A stretch of DNA of 64,000 nucleotides from Candidatus Nitronereus thalassa. GTDB taxonomy: Bacteria > Nitrospirota > Nitrospiria > Nitrospirales > UBA8639. The notes below the pieces were generated by a model. That model saw nothing but the letters and a program-made list of their open reading frames with translations, did not search any database and was not told the origin of the DNA. Made by a program: the position numbers and the translations under genes. Every line of letters starts with the position of its first letter. The stretch's first letter is position 1. This document shows positions 45,899-55,019 of the stretch, piece by piece. The stretch covers positions 1,240,001-1,304,000 of the forward strand of contig NZ_JAQOUE010000001.1 of NCBI RefSeq assembly GCF_032191465.1, in the 5' to 3' direction.

Positions 45899-46213
45899 TT
45901 AGGCAACGGCATTTAAGACCGTTTCCCGGATGACTCCGGCGGCAATACGAACACCGTCGACATGATGTTCTCCAGCCTCAAGGGCTTTTTGAATCGACGC
46001 CACGTAGTCCACCCGGATATCCGGTAACGCATGAATTTGGTTGATCACCGACTCCTGTTCTTTTATGGCCGAAGAAAAAACCACCGTATCCCCGGATTGA
46101 CCGGTGGATTGGGAAGGGACATCCCCTGGGCGTTTATCCCCAGCTTGAGGTCGCCGAATCCCAAACAATGCCTGGTTGAGATCACTGACCGGATCTGATC
46201 CTGATATAGCCAT
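45899..46213 (-). CDS. flgM: Anti-sigma-28 factor FlgM
   Basis: 104 residues. FlgM holds sigma-28 inactive until the hook is complete, then is exported. The C-terminal part EQESVINQIHALPDIRVDYV, then ASIQKALEAGEHHVDGVRIA matches the sigma-binding helices of the family, while the N-terminal half is disordered in character. AAGGAGG stands 8 bases before the ATG. It is preceded by a sigma-28-like promoter, giving the usual feedback. Confidence 0.9.
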   Translation of the reverse strand: MAISGSDPVSDLNQALFGIRRPQAGDKRPGDVPSQSTGQSGDTVVFSSAIKEQESVINQIHALPDIRVDYVASIQKALEAGEHHVDGVRIAAGVIRETVLNAVA

Positions 46214-46235
46214 TTGAGTATCCTCCTTACCGTTA

Positions 46236-46262
46236 TTATCGGTTATTCACCGTTATAACTTG
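46236..46262 (-). promoter_or_regulatory. Sigma-28-like promoter of flgM-flgN-flgK-flgL
   Basis: On the - strand ACCGATAA (7 of 8 matches to GCCGATAA) lies 15 bases after CAAG (2 of 4 to TAAA). It overlaps two TAACGGT direct repeats that flank the -10 box. The predicted leader before flgM is about 15-20 bases and contains the Shine-Dalgarno. Confidence 0.5.
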
Positions 46263-46363
46263 AGAAGGATGATTGTAGATCTGAATTTTTGCCATATCAC
46301 TAGGGATGGTGCGGCCAGAAGGAAGCCCTTGGCCCAAGTGGAGACAGGGGAATCCGACACCTA

Positions 46364-46711
46364 TTACGCCACCTTTTCTTCCTGGCTAAGAATCACTTCC
46401 TCTTCTCGTAATTTCGACTCAATGTATTGGGCAAGACCTATTCCTCCGACTTTGGCTGATTCTTTTCCAATGGCTTCATCATAAAATGATTGAAACGTTT
46501 CACCCATTCGGTTTTGGGTGAGGGTGCTCTTGGGCACAGTCTCTCTCATCACCTTCATCATGAAGGCAAGGAAGTACGCTTCAAAATCTTCACTGGCTTT
46601 TTTGATGTCGCCTTGCTGAATGGTCTTTTTAATGGCCTCGACGCGCCCATCAGACACGGCATGGTCGGCTGACTGCGCCACAAGCGCCCCTACGTCAGAA
46701 ATCATTGACAA
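46364..46711 (-). CDS. flgJ: Rod-assembly protein FlgJ, short form
   Basis: 115 residues. Only the N-terminal rod-binding domain is present: KKASEDFEAYFLAFMMKVMR, then MGETFQSFYDEAIGKESAKV and GIGLAQYIESKL. The peptidoglycan-hydrolase domain of the longer E. coli protein is absent, as in many phyla, so a separate muramidase must open the cell wall. It follows flgI by 100 bases and uses an AGGAGG-like site. Confidence 0.88.
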   Translation of the reverse strand: MSMISDVGALVAQSADHAVSDGRVEAIKKTIQQGDIKKASEDFEAYFLAFMMKVMRETVPKSTLTQNRMGETFQSFYDEAIGKESAKVGGIGLAQYIESKLREEEVILSQEEKVA

Positions 46712-46811
46712 AACCTCCTGGCATGAACTGTTACTAATCGCTGGTTTCTAGTGCTGGAAAAATTGTTCCCGTTTTTGAGCAACTAGCGTAGAGCAACCAA
46801 CAACGGGTTTT

Positions 46812-47942
46812 TTAAATCATTTCCAAATCCGCTTGAAGTGCGCCTGCAGCTTTTGCCGCAGTCAACACCGCCACCAGGTCACGAGGGGTAACCCCCACCG
46901 AATTCAACGCTTTCACTAAATCACCCAGAGTTACCGAACCATCGACCTGAATGACTCGGCCATCTTCTTCCTCAATATTCGTATCAACCTCCGGAGTCAC
47001 CACGGTTTCCCCTCCAAAGCTGGCCGGTCCTGGTTGCGATACATTCAAAGTCGTCTTGATTTTGATTGTCAGATTTCCATGGGAAACTGCCATGCTGGAT
47101 AATCGTACATGCTGTCCCATGACAATCGTGCCGGTTCGTTCATTGACAATGACCTTTGCGCGCACATCCACTTTCACATCCAGGCCCTCAACCGCGGCAA
47201 TCAACTGAACAATTTTTCCTTTATAGGCATCCGGCACCGTCACGACCACTTGTCCGGAACTCACGGGCGTCGCCAACCCCTCCCCCAAATGGGTATTGAC
47301 CACTTCAGCTAATCGAAGCGAGGTGGTAAAATCGGCTTGTTGCAACGATAAGGAAAAGGAATCCCATTCTTCAATTTTTAAATCCACGGCTTTTTCAACA
47401 ATCGCCCCGCTCGGGACAATTCCCCCGGACTGTTGATTCTTCACCACAGAATTTCCCCCATCCCCGCCTTCAAACCCGGAAGTCGAAATAGGCCCTTGGG
47501 CCACAGCAAACACTTCTTGGTTTGGTGCCTTCAAGGGTGTCATCAACAACGTTCCGCCTTTTAAACTTTTGGCATTGGCCAAGGACGACACCTGAACGTC
47601 CAACCGAGTTCCAGGTCTCGCAAAAGGAGGTAGTTTTGCCGTCACCATCACCGATGCGGTATTACGCGTCAGCAATTGAATGGGGTCGACTTTCAAATTA
47701 ATGCCCATCGTATTCAACATGGAAATAATCGCTTGCGCGGTGAATTGTCCACCAACCACTGAATCACCGGTTCGGTCTAATCCAACGACCAAGCCATAGC
47801 CGATCAATTGGTTGTCTCGAACGCCCTCAACGGCAGCAATATCTTTGATTCGGGCGGCCTCCGTGGCATTCCATCCATCCCCTGCTAAAAGAGCTAAGAT
47901 GACTGAAACGGCCAACGCACTGAATTGCCGGATTTTTTTCAC
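46812..47942 (-). CDS. flgI: Flagellar P-ring protein FlgI
   Basis: About 376 residues. A GTG at 47942 is preferred because GAGG and GGAGG lie just upstream and would otherwise be translated as the first codons of a start at ATG 47957. A signal peptide (KKIRQFSALAVSVILALLAG) leads to ARIKDIAAVEGVRDNQLIGY, GLVVGLDRTGDS, LLTRNTASVMVTAKLPPFAR and VVTPEVDTNIEEEDGRVI. It forms the periplasmic ring around the rod. Confidence 0.95.
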   Translation of the reverse strand: MKKIRQFSALAVSVILALLAGDGWNATEAARIKDIAAVEGVRDNQLIGYGLVVGLDRTGDSVVGGQFTAQAIISMLNTMGINLKVDPIQLLTRNTASVMVTAKLPPFARPGTRLDVQVSSLANAKSLKGGTLLMTPLKAPNQEVFAVAQGPISTSGFEGGDGGNSVVKNQQSGGIVPSGAIVEKAVDLKIEEWDSFSLSLQQADFTTSLRLAEVVNTHLGEGLATPVSSGQVVVTVPDAYKGKIVQLIAAVEGLDVKVDVRAKVIVNERTGTIVMGQHVRLSSMAVSHGNLTIKIKTTLNVSQPGPASFGGETVVTPEVDTNIEEEDGRVIQVDGSVTLGDLVKALNSVGVTPRDLVAVLTAAKAAGALQADLEMI

Positions 47943-48004
47943 CAACCTCCACCTCATTATTTCAATAACTTGTTACTAGGCTTTAGAAAAAAAGAGTCCG
48001 ATCA

Positions 48005-48718
48005 TTACAATGGAAGAATCCAGTCAATGATTCGGACTCCCCAACCTGGGCGTTGGACATCATCCACCACTCCCAAGCCCGAATACTCAATTTGAGCATC
48101 TGCGATAGAAGAGGACAGCACGGTATTTGTCGTATCTAAATCAATTCGGCGCACAATACCGGAAATAATCATGGTTTGTTTTTCGCTGTTCACGGTGACT
48201 TCCCGACGACCTTTGATCCGCATATCCCCATTGGGCAACACTTCCACCACCCGAGCCGCTATGGTCCCAGTGAGGGTATCCTCACGACTGGTGGACCCCT
48301 TTCCCTCAAATTCATTTTTCGAACTGGCATTGAGCGCCACCCCATCGACTAAAGCCGAGGCCAAATCATTCAATCCGAGAAACGAGCCACCAAGACTGCC
48401 ATCGTAAGAAGAGTCGCGATCGGCTGTGGTATCCGCACTTTTGGAACCTTTATGGTCCTCCACAATTTTCACGACCACGATATCCCCGACACGACTGGCT
48501 CGTAAATCTTCGAACATGTACGCGCGCCCATTCCCATCCTGCCACAAGGACCCCACCGTACTAGGAGGGCTCATCATTGGCAGATCCGGCATCTTTTGTT
48601 CCTTTGCCTCTTCCTTGAGTATGGGAAGGGGTTGAGCACAAGCCGTGGCCAACACCACCATCAACGCAGGAGCGACCGAACGAAACACGGCACGAATGGA
48701 TTTGAGCACTAGGTTCAA
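48005..48718 (-). CDS. flgH: Flagellar L-ring lipoprotein FlgH
   Basis: 237 residues. The start is TTG at 48718, overlapping the flgA stop, so translation is coupled. A signal peptide ends in the lipobox LATAC. Family marks: GSLWQDGNGRAYMFEDLRAS, RVGDIVVVKIVEDHKGSKSA, EGKGSTSREDTLTGTIAARV, LPNGDMRIKGRREVTVNSE and DAQIEYSGLGVVDD. It forms the outer-membrane ring, which requires a diderm envelope. Confidence 0.95.
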   Translation of the reverse strand: MNLVLKSIRAVFRSVAPALMVVLATACAQPLPILKEEAKEQKMPDLPMMSPPSTVGSLWQDGNGRAYMFEDLRASRVGDIVVVKIVEDHKGSKSADTTADRDSSYDGSLGGSFLGLNDLASALVDGVALNASSKNEFEGKGSTSREDTLTGTIAARVVEVLPNGDMRIKGRREVTVNSEKQTMIISGIVRRIDLDTTNTVLSSSIADAQIEYSGLGVVDDVQRPGWGVRIIDWILPL

Positions 48719-49464
48719 AACAAAACCTCGACTAATCCTGAATTTACAACCTTCCCCAAGACTTCTCGACCCGATTGCTGATTTTCAACGGCAATGGTTT
48801 TTCCTGGCTCTCCTGAGTCTTTAGCAATTCCCACAGCCTGGACGAGCAAGGCACCCTGTCGAACTTCCAGAACGACTCGATCACCTTTATGAATGACCGG
48901 CGGAGAGGTTAAATACGGTTTTTGAATGGGAAGGTTGGGGGAAAGAAGCCGCATGGTTTTTTTCCCTATCGCCATATCTACATCATCCAAATACTCATGC
49001 TGAAGTGCCGGCAAGGCCACATCCATCATATTAATGTCTTCGGGTTTCACCACCTCATGCGCCTTAATAAAACGAACTGGCACGACCACCTTGGTGTGTG
49101 CGGAGATGTCGGCCACGAGATTCACCATCTGTTCATACTGGGAATCTACGTGGATCGCTCCTCGAATCGATCGCCGCCCGGTTCTCCCGTTCATGGTATC
49201 CGGAGGGATTTCAATTCCGACTCGCCCTTTGGGCACGAGAATCGGTTGTTTGGGAAAAAGAATATCGACCGAAAAGTCCACATTATTCATGGGAAATTGT
49301 TCACGAAGCTGCTGTTCCAATGTGGACTGAAGTTGTTTCGGAGTCACCTCTTGAGTAGGAGGCACGTTAGTGGCAACTTGAATTGGCGGTCGCACCTCAC
49401 TCCACGTTACCAACGGGAGAGCAAAGACCAATACCATCAGCACTCCTGATTTCAACCAATCCAT
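48715..49464 (-). CDS. flgA: P-ring assembly chaperone FlgA
   Basis: 249 residues from ATG 49464 with GGAGG 5 bases before; an ATG nine codons upstream (49491) has its own weaker GAGGTG and would give an atypical N-terminus before the signal peptide. The SAF-like C-terminal domain reads FIKAHEVVKPEDINMMDVAL, then VHKGDRVVLEVRQGALLV-type sequence and AVGIAKDSGEPGKTIAVENQ. It helps FlgI polymerise in the periplasm. Confidence 0.9.
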   Translation of the reverse strand: MDWLKSGVLMVLVFALPLVTWSEVRPPIQVATNVPPTQEVTPKQLQSTLEQQLREQFPMNNVDFSVDILFPKQPILVPKGRVGIEIPPDTMNGRTGRRSIRGAIHVDSQYEQMVNLVADISAHTKVVVPVRFIKAHEVVKPEDINMMDVALPALQHEYLDDVDMAIGKKTMRLLSPNLPIQKPYLTSPPVIHKGDRVVLEVRQGALLVQAVGIAKDSGEPGKTIAVENQQSGREVLGKVVNSGLVEVLF

Positions 49465-49528
49465 GTATCCTCCATCTTTCGTTTGACTCATGCTCTTGAC
49501 ACCTCACCAGTCAATCAGAGGCCAAAGA

Positions 49529-50320
49529 CTATCGCTTGATGTTATTGACGACCTGCAACATATCATCCGCAGCCTGGATTGCTTTCGCATTAATTTCATA
49601 ACTGCGTTGCGCAATGATCATATTGACCATCTCGTCGGCAATATTGACATTGGATGTTTCGAGAAACCCTTGTCGAATCAAACCAAACCCTGTCGTAAAC
49701 CCTGGACTTCCAGCCTGGGCCGGGCCGGATGCAGTACTGTCGATAAACAAATTTCCTCCCTGGGCAATTAACCCTGAGGGATTATCAAATCGTACCAACT
49801 GAATTTGCCCCACTTGAGTGGATTGAGACACGCCTGGAAGAAGGACAGATACCGTTCCATCTTGACCAATATCAATTTGCAATGCCCCAGAGGGAATGGT
49901 GATGTTTGGGATTAAATTATCCCCATCACCCGTAACCACATTACCGGTATTGTCGATCTTGAAAGACCCAGCCCGGGTATACATGGTCGTTCCATCTGGA
50001 CGTTGCACTTGGAAAAACCCTTGCCCTTCGATCGCGACATCCAATGAATTATCCGTGCGTCGCAAATTCCCCTGGAGGTATTCCTTGGCCACCGTGATAG
50101 GACGCACCCCAGCACCCACCTGAATTCCCACGGGGAACACCCCAACATTTGAGGCACTTGAACCCGGCAGACGTTGGATCTGGTATAACAGATCTGCAAA
50201 TTCCGCGCGGCTTCTCTTGAAACCATTGGTATTCACGTTGGCCAAATTGTGAGCAATCGTATCAATATTAAGCTGTTGAGCCTCCATGCCCGTTGATGCC
50301 GTATGCATTGCACGAATCAT
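49529..50320 (-). CDS. flgG: Distal rod protein FlgG
   Basis: 263 residues, the normal length. Marks: MHTASTGMEAQQLNIDTIAH, NLANVNTNGFKRSRAEFADL, GNLRRTDNSLDVAIEGQGFF, YTRAGSFKIDNTGNVVTGDG and the C-terminal EMVNMIIAQRSYEINAKAIQ. It follows flgF by 144 bases with no obvious promoter between them. Confidence 0.97.
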   Translation of the reverse strand: MIRAMHTASTGMEAQQLNIDTIAHNLANVNTNGFKRSRAEFADLLYQIQRLPGSSASNVGVFPVGIQVGAGVRPITVAKEYLQGNLRRTDNSLDVAIEGQGFFQVQRPDGTTMYTRAGSFKIDNTGNVVTGDGDNLIPNITIPSGALQIDIGQDGTVSVLLPGVSQSTQVGQIQLVRFDNPSGLIAQGGNLFIDSTASGPAQAGSPGFTTGFGLIRQGFLETSNVNIADEMVNMIIAQRSYEINAKAIQAADDMLQVVNNIKR

Positions 50321-50464
50321 GCATTACCCCCTTGCCCAGAATAAACTCGTTGAGCCGCCTTCATTTGTATCCTGCCAAACTTCTAGATGCTGTCGTGAAA
50401 CGAAAAGGGCAACATTCCATTATTCAATGCTTTCTATTTTTCCCTTCACAACTATTCTCTGCTC

Positions 50465-51181
50465 TTATTGAACATTGGCGGACCGAATCATCCGTTCGGT
50501 CATTTCATCCATCGATTGGATGGCCTTTTGCATTTGCTCATACGCACGCGTCACTTTGATCATATTCACCAATTCCATACTGGGATTCACATTCGCCTGC
50601 TCCAGACTCGCTTGAAACACTTCCACGTTTGTGGCCTCGGTCACCTGATTGGGGACTTGCCAATACCGATCACCGACTTTCACCGCCACGGTCGTAGGAG
50701 GCAAACTTTCAATCCGCAACTTCCCAACTTGACGCCCTTCCACATTCACAATTCCTTTTCGATCAATATTCATAGTGCCGGCAGGCACCTTAATTGGACC
50801 ATTCTCTCCTAAAACTGGGTCATCGAGTTGGGTAGCCAACTCCCCCTTGGAATTGATTTTGAGCTGCCCGCCTCGGAAATGCCGAAGGCCATCCACGGTC
50901 GATACCACCAGATATCCATCGCCTTGAAGCCCAACATCCATATCATGTCCAGTAAATTTCAGCGTACCTTGACTCGTATCCGGACGGACAGTCGCGACTT
51001 GAGGAAAGAGGTCAAAACCGGCGACGGGTTGGCCAACAGAACGAGCTAAAATAGTTCCAAACACCGAGTCATCTTTCTTAAAGCCCGTCGTATGAATGTT
51101 TCCAAGATTATGGGCGAGCAATTCTAATTGACGTTCTTGAGTAATGGCCCCGGCCACTACTGGATAAATTCCTCGATTCAT
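50465..51181 (-). CDS. flgF: Proximal rod protein FlgF
   Basis: 238 residues from ATG 51181, with GGAGGT upstream. The longer frame to 51238 would start upstream of the sigma-54-type promoter and is rejected. Marks: ITQERQLELLAHNLGNIHTT, GHDMDVGLQGDGYLVVST and the ending SMELVNMIKVTRAYEQMQKA. It is shorter than FlgG and lies beside it, which fits FlgF. First gene of the rod and ring unit. Confidence 0.92.
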   Translation of the reverse strand: MNRGIYPVVAGAITQERQLELLAHNLGNIHTTGFKKDDSVFGTILARSVGQPVAGFDLFPQVATVRPDTSQGTLKFTGHDMDVGLQGDGYLVVSTVDGLRHFRGGQLKINSKGELATQLDDPVLGENGPIKVPAGTMNIDRKGIVNVEGRQVGKLRIESLPPTTVAVKVGDRYWQVPNQVTEATNVEVFQASLEQANVNPSMELVNMIKVTRAYEQMQKAIQSMDEMTERMIRSANVQ

Positions 51182-51221
51182 CGCACAGACCTCCAAACTT
51201 AAATCATCTTGGTCAAGAAGT

Positions 51222-51237
51222 AGCAACGGCCATGCCA
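51222..51237 (-). promoter_or_regulatory. Sigma-54 promoter of the flgF unit
   Basis: The - strand reads TGGCATGGCCGTTGCT, matching TGGCACG-N4-TTGCT at all but one of the key positions, with 10 bases between GG and GC. Transcription would begin near 51212 and give a ~30-base leader carrying the flgF Shine-Dalgarno. Confidence 0.7.
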
Positions 51238-51481
51238 AAATTTTTATTTTCCTTTGGAATCTTTCCTCTCCTCACATTTTGACTAGCTTGCCAAAGGCGG
51301 ACATCGCCTATTGGTGTTTCACAGAACATCGCTTTGAGGCATAGGAACGTTGAAAGAATAGGGCCAACTACGGCGAGTTTCCTAAAAATTCAAAGGCATT
51401 TTTTCATCCGTGCCTTGTCTGTGCGGTTTTTCTAAGAAAAGAGGGAGGGATTGGGAGGGTGAGCTCAGATAGGCATGGGAT

Positions 51482-51520
51482 TCTAGGCAGAAGCTGCCCT
51501 CTGCCAGGTTTTTGCCTAGA
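51482..51520 (-). terminator. Hairpin downstream of motB
   Basis: TCTAGGCA (51482-51489) pairs with TGCCTAGA (51513-51520), and an inner alternative stem GGCAGA / TCTGCC exists at 51486-51505. It lies about 75 bases after the motB stop in the 411-base gap 51182-51592, whose only other recognised element is the flgF promoter. Probably the end of the che-mot transcript. Confidence 0.4.
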
Positions 51521-51592
51521 GAAGATCCAACACACAAGGGCATTAGAAAAATGAAAAGGATAAAGCTCGAGGTAAGGGTGCCAAAAAGCAAT

Positions 51593-52342
51593 TTAAAATA
51601 GGGAAGACATTTGATCCGATTCAGGAATAGCGGTTTCCCGCAAAATCACAATTTCTACACGTCGGTTGGCTGAACGCCCTTCCGAAGTTTCATTGGATTC
51701 CAAAGGCCGTTCGCCACCAAACCCGGTGGCCGAAAACCGTTCAGGAGATAGTTGGTGCTGATTAATGAAATATCGTACCAATGCGGCAGATCTAGCGGCA
51801 GACAATTCCCAGTTCGAGGGAAATTGTGCGCTGCGGATGGGAATGGTATCGGTATGTCCCTCTACGCTAATCAGATTGGGCAAATTTTTCACCAGCGCGG
51901 CAAGGAGATCCAAGATCTCTCGAACCTCACGCTTTAGCTCAACACTTCCACTATCAAACGCCACTTCGTCTTTAATTTTTATAGAGATTCCGCGTGCGGT
52001 ATTTTGAACCGACACATCGGCACTCCCATGATCGAGGGATTCCAAGGCATTCGCAACTTGAATATAGACTTGAAAATCATCAGGTCGCTTCTGAATATCT
52101 TTTTCCATCGCCGGTCGGGATTGTTCAAGTGGAAGTTCCACCACCGACATTTGGCCCAGAGGCTTCTGATTCGTAAAGGCGGAAACCATGGATTCACTGA
52201 GCACCCGATATTTCCCTTCGTTTACTGACGAGACCGAGTACATAACGACAAAAAAGGCAAAGAGCAGAGTAATGAAGTCGGCATAGGATACCAGCCACCG
52301 CTCGTGGTTTTCATGTTCTTCGTGTTTTTTCTTTTTGGACAT
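51593..52342 (-). CDS. motB: Flagellar motor stator MotB
   Basis: 249 residues. One membrane span follows a charged N-terminus, with the proton/ion-binding Asp in SYADFITLLFAFFVVMYSVS. The OmpA-like peptidoglycan-binding domain contains VEGHTDTIPI, then NWELSAARSAALVRYFI and FSATGFGGERPLESNETSEG with RSANRRVEIVI. It works with MotA, encoded 43 bases upstream. Confidence 0.95.
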   Translation of the reverse strand: MSKKKKHEEHENHERWLVSYADFITLLFAFFVVMYSVSSVNEGKYRVLSESMVSAFTNQKPLGQMSVVELPLEQSRPAMEKDIQKRPDDFQVYIQVANALESLDHGSADVSVQNTARGISIKIKDEVAFDSGSVELKREVREILDLLAALVKNLPNLISVEGHTDTIPIRSAQFPSNWELSAARSAALVRYFINQHQLSPERFSATGFGGERPLESNETSEGRSANRRVEIVILRETAIPESDQMSSLF

Positions 52343-52385
52343 ATACGGAGAGCTCGATCTGAATGGGTTGCCAGAGAACGATCAT

Positions 52386-53150
52386 TTATTCCGGGACCGA
52401 ACGTTCGCTTTCTGGAAGATATCCACTTAGTTTTTCTTCAATCATTCGCGGATTCTCCCCCTGAGCCAAAGAGACCAACCCTTCAATCGTCATTGCACGA
52501 GCCGTTACAAGTTCTTTCACCTTCATTTTGATTTTCCCTCCCATAGGAAGAAAAAACAGGTTGGCCAGACCCACGCCATAGACGGTGGCAACGAAGGCCA
52601 CGGCGATACCACCCCCCAACTTCGAAGGATCAGCCAAATTTTCCATGACGTGAATCAACCCAAGCACCGCGCCAATAATCCCGACCGTCGGGGCATACCC
52701 GCCAAACCCATCAAAAACTTTTCCAGCATTGGCGAATTCTTCTTCAAACATTTCCACTTCGACTTCCAAAATTTCACGAATTTTCGGTGGCTCGGTGCCA
52801 TCCACCACCATCTGAAGCCCTTTTTTTAATAAGGGATCTTCCAATGTTTTAATTTTTCCTTCAAGCGCCAACAACCCCTGTTTTCGGCTGAGATTGGATA
52901 ATTCGACCAATTGAGCAATCAACCCCTTGGAATCCACATGGGGATTGACAAACACCATGCTGATGGACTTTAAGGCTTTCATGAACACGGGCATAGGGAA
53001 TTGGAGCATCACGGCGCCCAACGTCCCACCGGCCACGATAATAAACGCCGTGAGCTGCAAAATCGAACTCAGATGGCCGCCTTCCAGATGCTGCCCCACC
53101 ACAATGGAGCCTAAGGCCAAAATTATTCCAAGAATAGAGAGAATATCCAT
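52386..53150 (-). CDS. motA: Flagellar motor stator MotA
   Basis: 254 residues with four membrane segments, two at the N-terminus (SILGIILALGSIVVGQHLEG and ILQLTAFIIVAGGTLGAVML) and two after residue ~145 (GGYAPTVGIIGAVLGLIHVM and GIAVAFVATVYGVGLANLFF). The cytoplasmic loop holds charged residues that contact FliG. The ion used (proton or sodium) cannot be read safely. Confidence 0.95.
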   Translation of the reverse strand: MDILSILGIILALGSIVVGQHLEGGHLSSILQLTAFIIVAGGTLGAVMLQFPMPVFMKALKSISMVFVNPHVDSKGLIAQLVELSNLSRKQGLLALEGKIKTLEDPLLKKGLQMVVDGTEPPKIREILEVEVEMFEEEFANAGKVFDGFGGYAPTVGIIGAVLGLIHVMENLADPSKLGGGIAVAFVATVYGVGLANLFFLPMGGKIKMKVKELVTARAMTIEGLVSLAQGENPRMIEEKLSGYLPESERSVPE

Positions 53151-53183
53151 CGTAATACCACTACATCAAAAATAAAATTCGGA

Positions 53184-53666
53184 TCAGCCTGCTGCCGTCC
53201 CTACCAGCCTTGTCAAATCCAACAGAACTAATAAACGACCATCCACACGTCCAACGCCTTTATGAAACTCCGAGGCCCCTTGTTTCCCATTCGGTGGGGA
53301 TTCAATAAGGTTAGAAGGGATTCGCAGCACCTCGGACACGGAATCCACTACTAAGCCCAAGATCACACGATTCACATCGACCACCACGATACGAGTCTCC
53401 TTGGTGCGCTCCGCCTCCGAAAGCCCAAAGCGGAGTCGCATATCAATTATCGGAATGACTTTGCCACGAAGGTTGACCACACCTTCAACATAGTAGGGCG
53501 CCTTGGGAACGGGCGTAATTTCCACCATCCTGATAATTTCCTGGACCTCCAGAATATCTACGGCAAATTCCTCCGATCCTATATGAAAGCTGACGACCTG
53601 AAATACTTCACCGGAATAGGCTGAAGTATCTTCTGCCACTTTCGCTTCTTGGGCTGTCTGAATCAT
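53184..53666 (-). CDS. cheW: Chemotaxis coupling protein CheW
   Basis: 160 residues. CheW links receptors to CheA. Marks: QVVSFHIGSEEFAVDILEVQ, EIIRMVEITPVPKAPYYVEG, VVNLRGKVIPIIDMRLRFGL and the ending VDGRLLVLLDLTRLV. AGGAGG lies just before the ATG. Followed 33 bases later by motA. Confidence 0.96.
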   Translation of the reverse strand: MIQTAQEAKVAEDTSAYSGEVFQVVSFHIGSEEFAVDILEVQEIIRMVEITPVPKAPYYVEGVVNLRGKVIPIIDMRLRFGLSEAERTKETRIVVVDVNRVILGLVVDSVSEVLRIPSNLIESPPNGKQGASEFHKGVGRVDGRLLVLLDLTRLVGTAAG

Positions 53667-53761
53667 TGCGCCATCCTCCTACAATCACCCCCTATGAGGA
53701 CAAGGCAGGATTATCTCCTCGCCTACCACACCCTTTCCTCATAAGTCCTCTACGATGCATG

Positions 53762-54964
53762 CTAAGAATGAGAGGTTGTGAGACCCACCAACACAGTATC
53801 GGCCGAGTCATGCCTTGACTGATGTTTCACCCATAACTGAATTTCCGTTGAGATCTTCTGCAGTGATACCACTTTATCAACAATTCCATGATCAGCTACC
53901 GCTTTGGGCATACCATATACAATACTACTCGCTTCATCTTGCGCCAAAACTGATCCTCCAGCCCTCTTGATTGCACGAGCCCCCTCAAGACCATCTTGGC
54001 CCATTCCGGTCATAACTAATCCAACCACCTTCTGGCCATACAGCTTCGCGGCAGACTCCATCAACAAATCCACCGAGGGACGATAGGGCAAGTGTTTCGG
54101 GTGATCACTCACATGAGTCATCACGACATGTCCCCTTCTCTCGAGAGTTAAATGTTGTCCCCCTGGTGCAATAAGGACCCGGCCAGGCTTGAGGTGATCA
54201 CCTTCCTGAGCTTCTGCCACTTCTAATGCACACAACTGGTCCAGACGTTCGGCAAAGGGTTTCGTAAAAAACTTTGGCATATGCTGAGCCACGACAATAG
54301 GGTACGGGAATGTACTGGGTAAGAGGGTCAAGACAACTTGAAGGGCTTGAGGACCGCCGGTTGAACAGCCAATAATCAGAACCCCTGGATCACCAGGTAG
54401 GTTCACCTGCATCCCACCATCCGAGTCAGGATTCCCCGTGTTCGCATTTTTTGAAGAAAATGGAAACGGAGGAGTCGCTTTTCGAAGCGCCCTTGGAACG
54501 ACCGGTTGCCTGCTCCCCGATTGAATTTTGCTTCTGGCCGTTGCTGCGGCCCGAACCTTTTCTTGCAACGGCACACGAATTTCAGAAATTTTTAAGGACG
54601 ACCCACCCAAATGTTTGAAAATAAAATCTACAGCGCCCAATTCCAGGGCGCGAATCGTCACGGCAGCGCCTCCTTCAGTTAAGGAACTCACAATCACCAC
54701 CGGAAGGGGATGATGGGCCATGACCTGTTCCAAGACGGCCAACCCATCCATACCAGGCATATCGATATCTAGTGTCATCACGTCAATATCCATGGCTGCC
54801 ACTTTGCGCAAGGCATCCTCTCCGTTTATAGCCGTTCCCGCGATAACAAAATCCGAGGACTCGCACAGCATATTAGAAATCGCCTTACGCATAAATGCGG
54901 AATCATCCACTACCAGGACACGGATGGGCAGTTGAGATTTCAAGAGGTGATCATGTTGCATCAA
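53762..54964 (-). CDS. cheB: Chemotaxis methylesterase/deamidase CheB
   Basis: 400 residues. The receiver domain has DD at 20-21 and phospho-acceptor Asp66 (VMTLDIDMPGMDGL). After a linker of ~50 residues the esterase domain shows Ser201 in IIGCSTGGPQALQ, His228 in VAQHMPKFFT and Asp324 in MTGMGQDGLEGARAI. It removes methyl groups from the receptors encoded next to it. No cheR is visible in the window, so the methyltransferase must be elsewhere. Confidence 0.96.
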   Translation of the reverse strand: MMQHDHLLKSQLPIRVLVVDDSAFMRKAISNMLCESSDFVIAGTAINGEDALRKVAAMDIDVMTLDIDMPGMDGLAVLEQVMAHHPLPVVIVSSLTEGGAAVTIRALELGAVDFIFKHLGGSSLKISEIRVPLQEKVRAAATARSKIQSGSRQPVVPRALRKATPPFPFSSKNANTGNPDSDGGMQVNLPGDPGVLIIGCSTGGPQALQVVLTLLPSTFPYPIVVAQHMPKFFTKPFAERLDQLCALEVAEAQEGDHLKPGRVLIAPGGQHLTLERRGHVVMTHVSDHPKHLPYRPSVDLLMESAAKLYGQKVVGLVMTGMGQDGLEGARAIKRAGGSVLAQDEASSIVYGMPKAVADHGIVDKVVSLQKISTEIQLWVKHQSRHDSADTVLVGLTTSHS

Positions 54965-55019
54965 AACCCTACCTCATGGGCAAACAAAATAGATTCAGAC
55001 CTGCCGAGTATGCTTATTC

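Noticed and set aside
51382-51591. 69-codon frame after motB with a signal-peptide-like start
   Set aside because: It begins with TTG inside the motB end, lacks a Shine-Dalgarno and covers the hairpin at 51482-51520; too weak to call a gene.
53693-53743. TATGAGGA/TCCTCATA inverted repeat between cheB and cheW
   Set aside because: Loop of 35 bases and no U-tract; not a convincing terminator.
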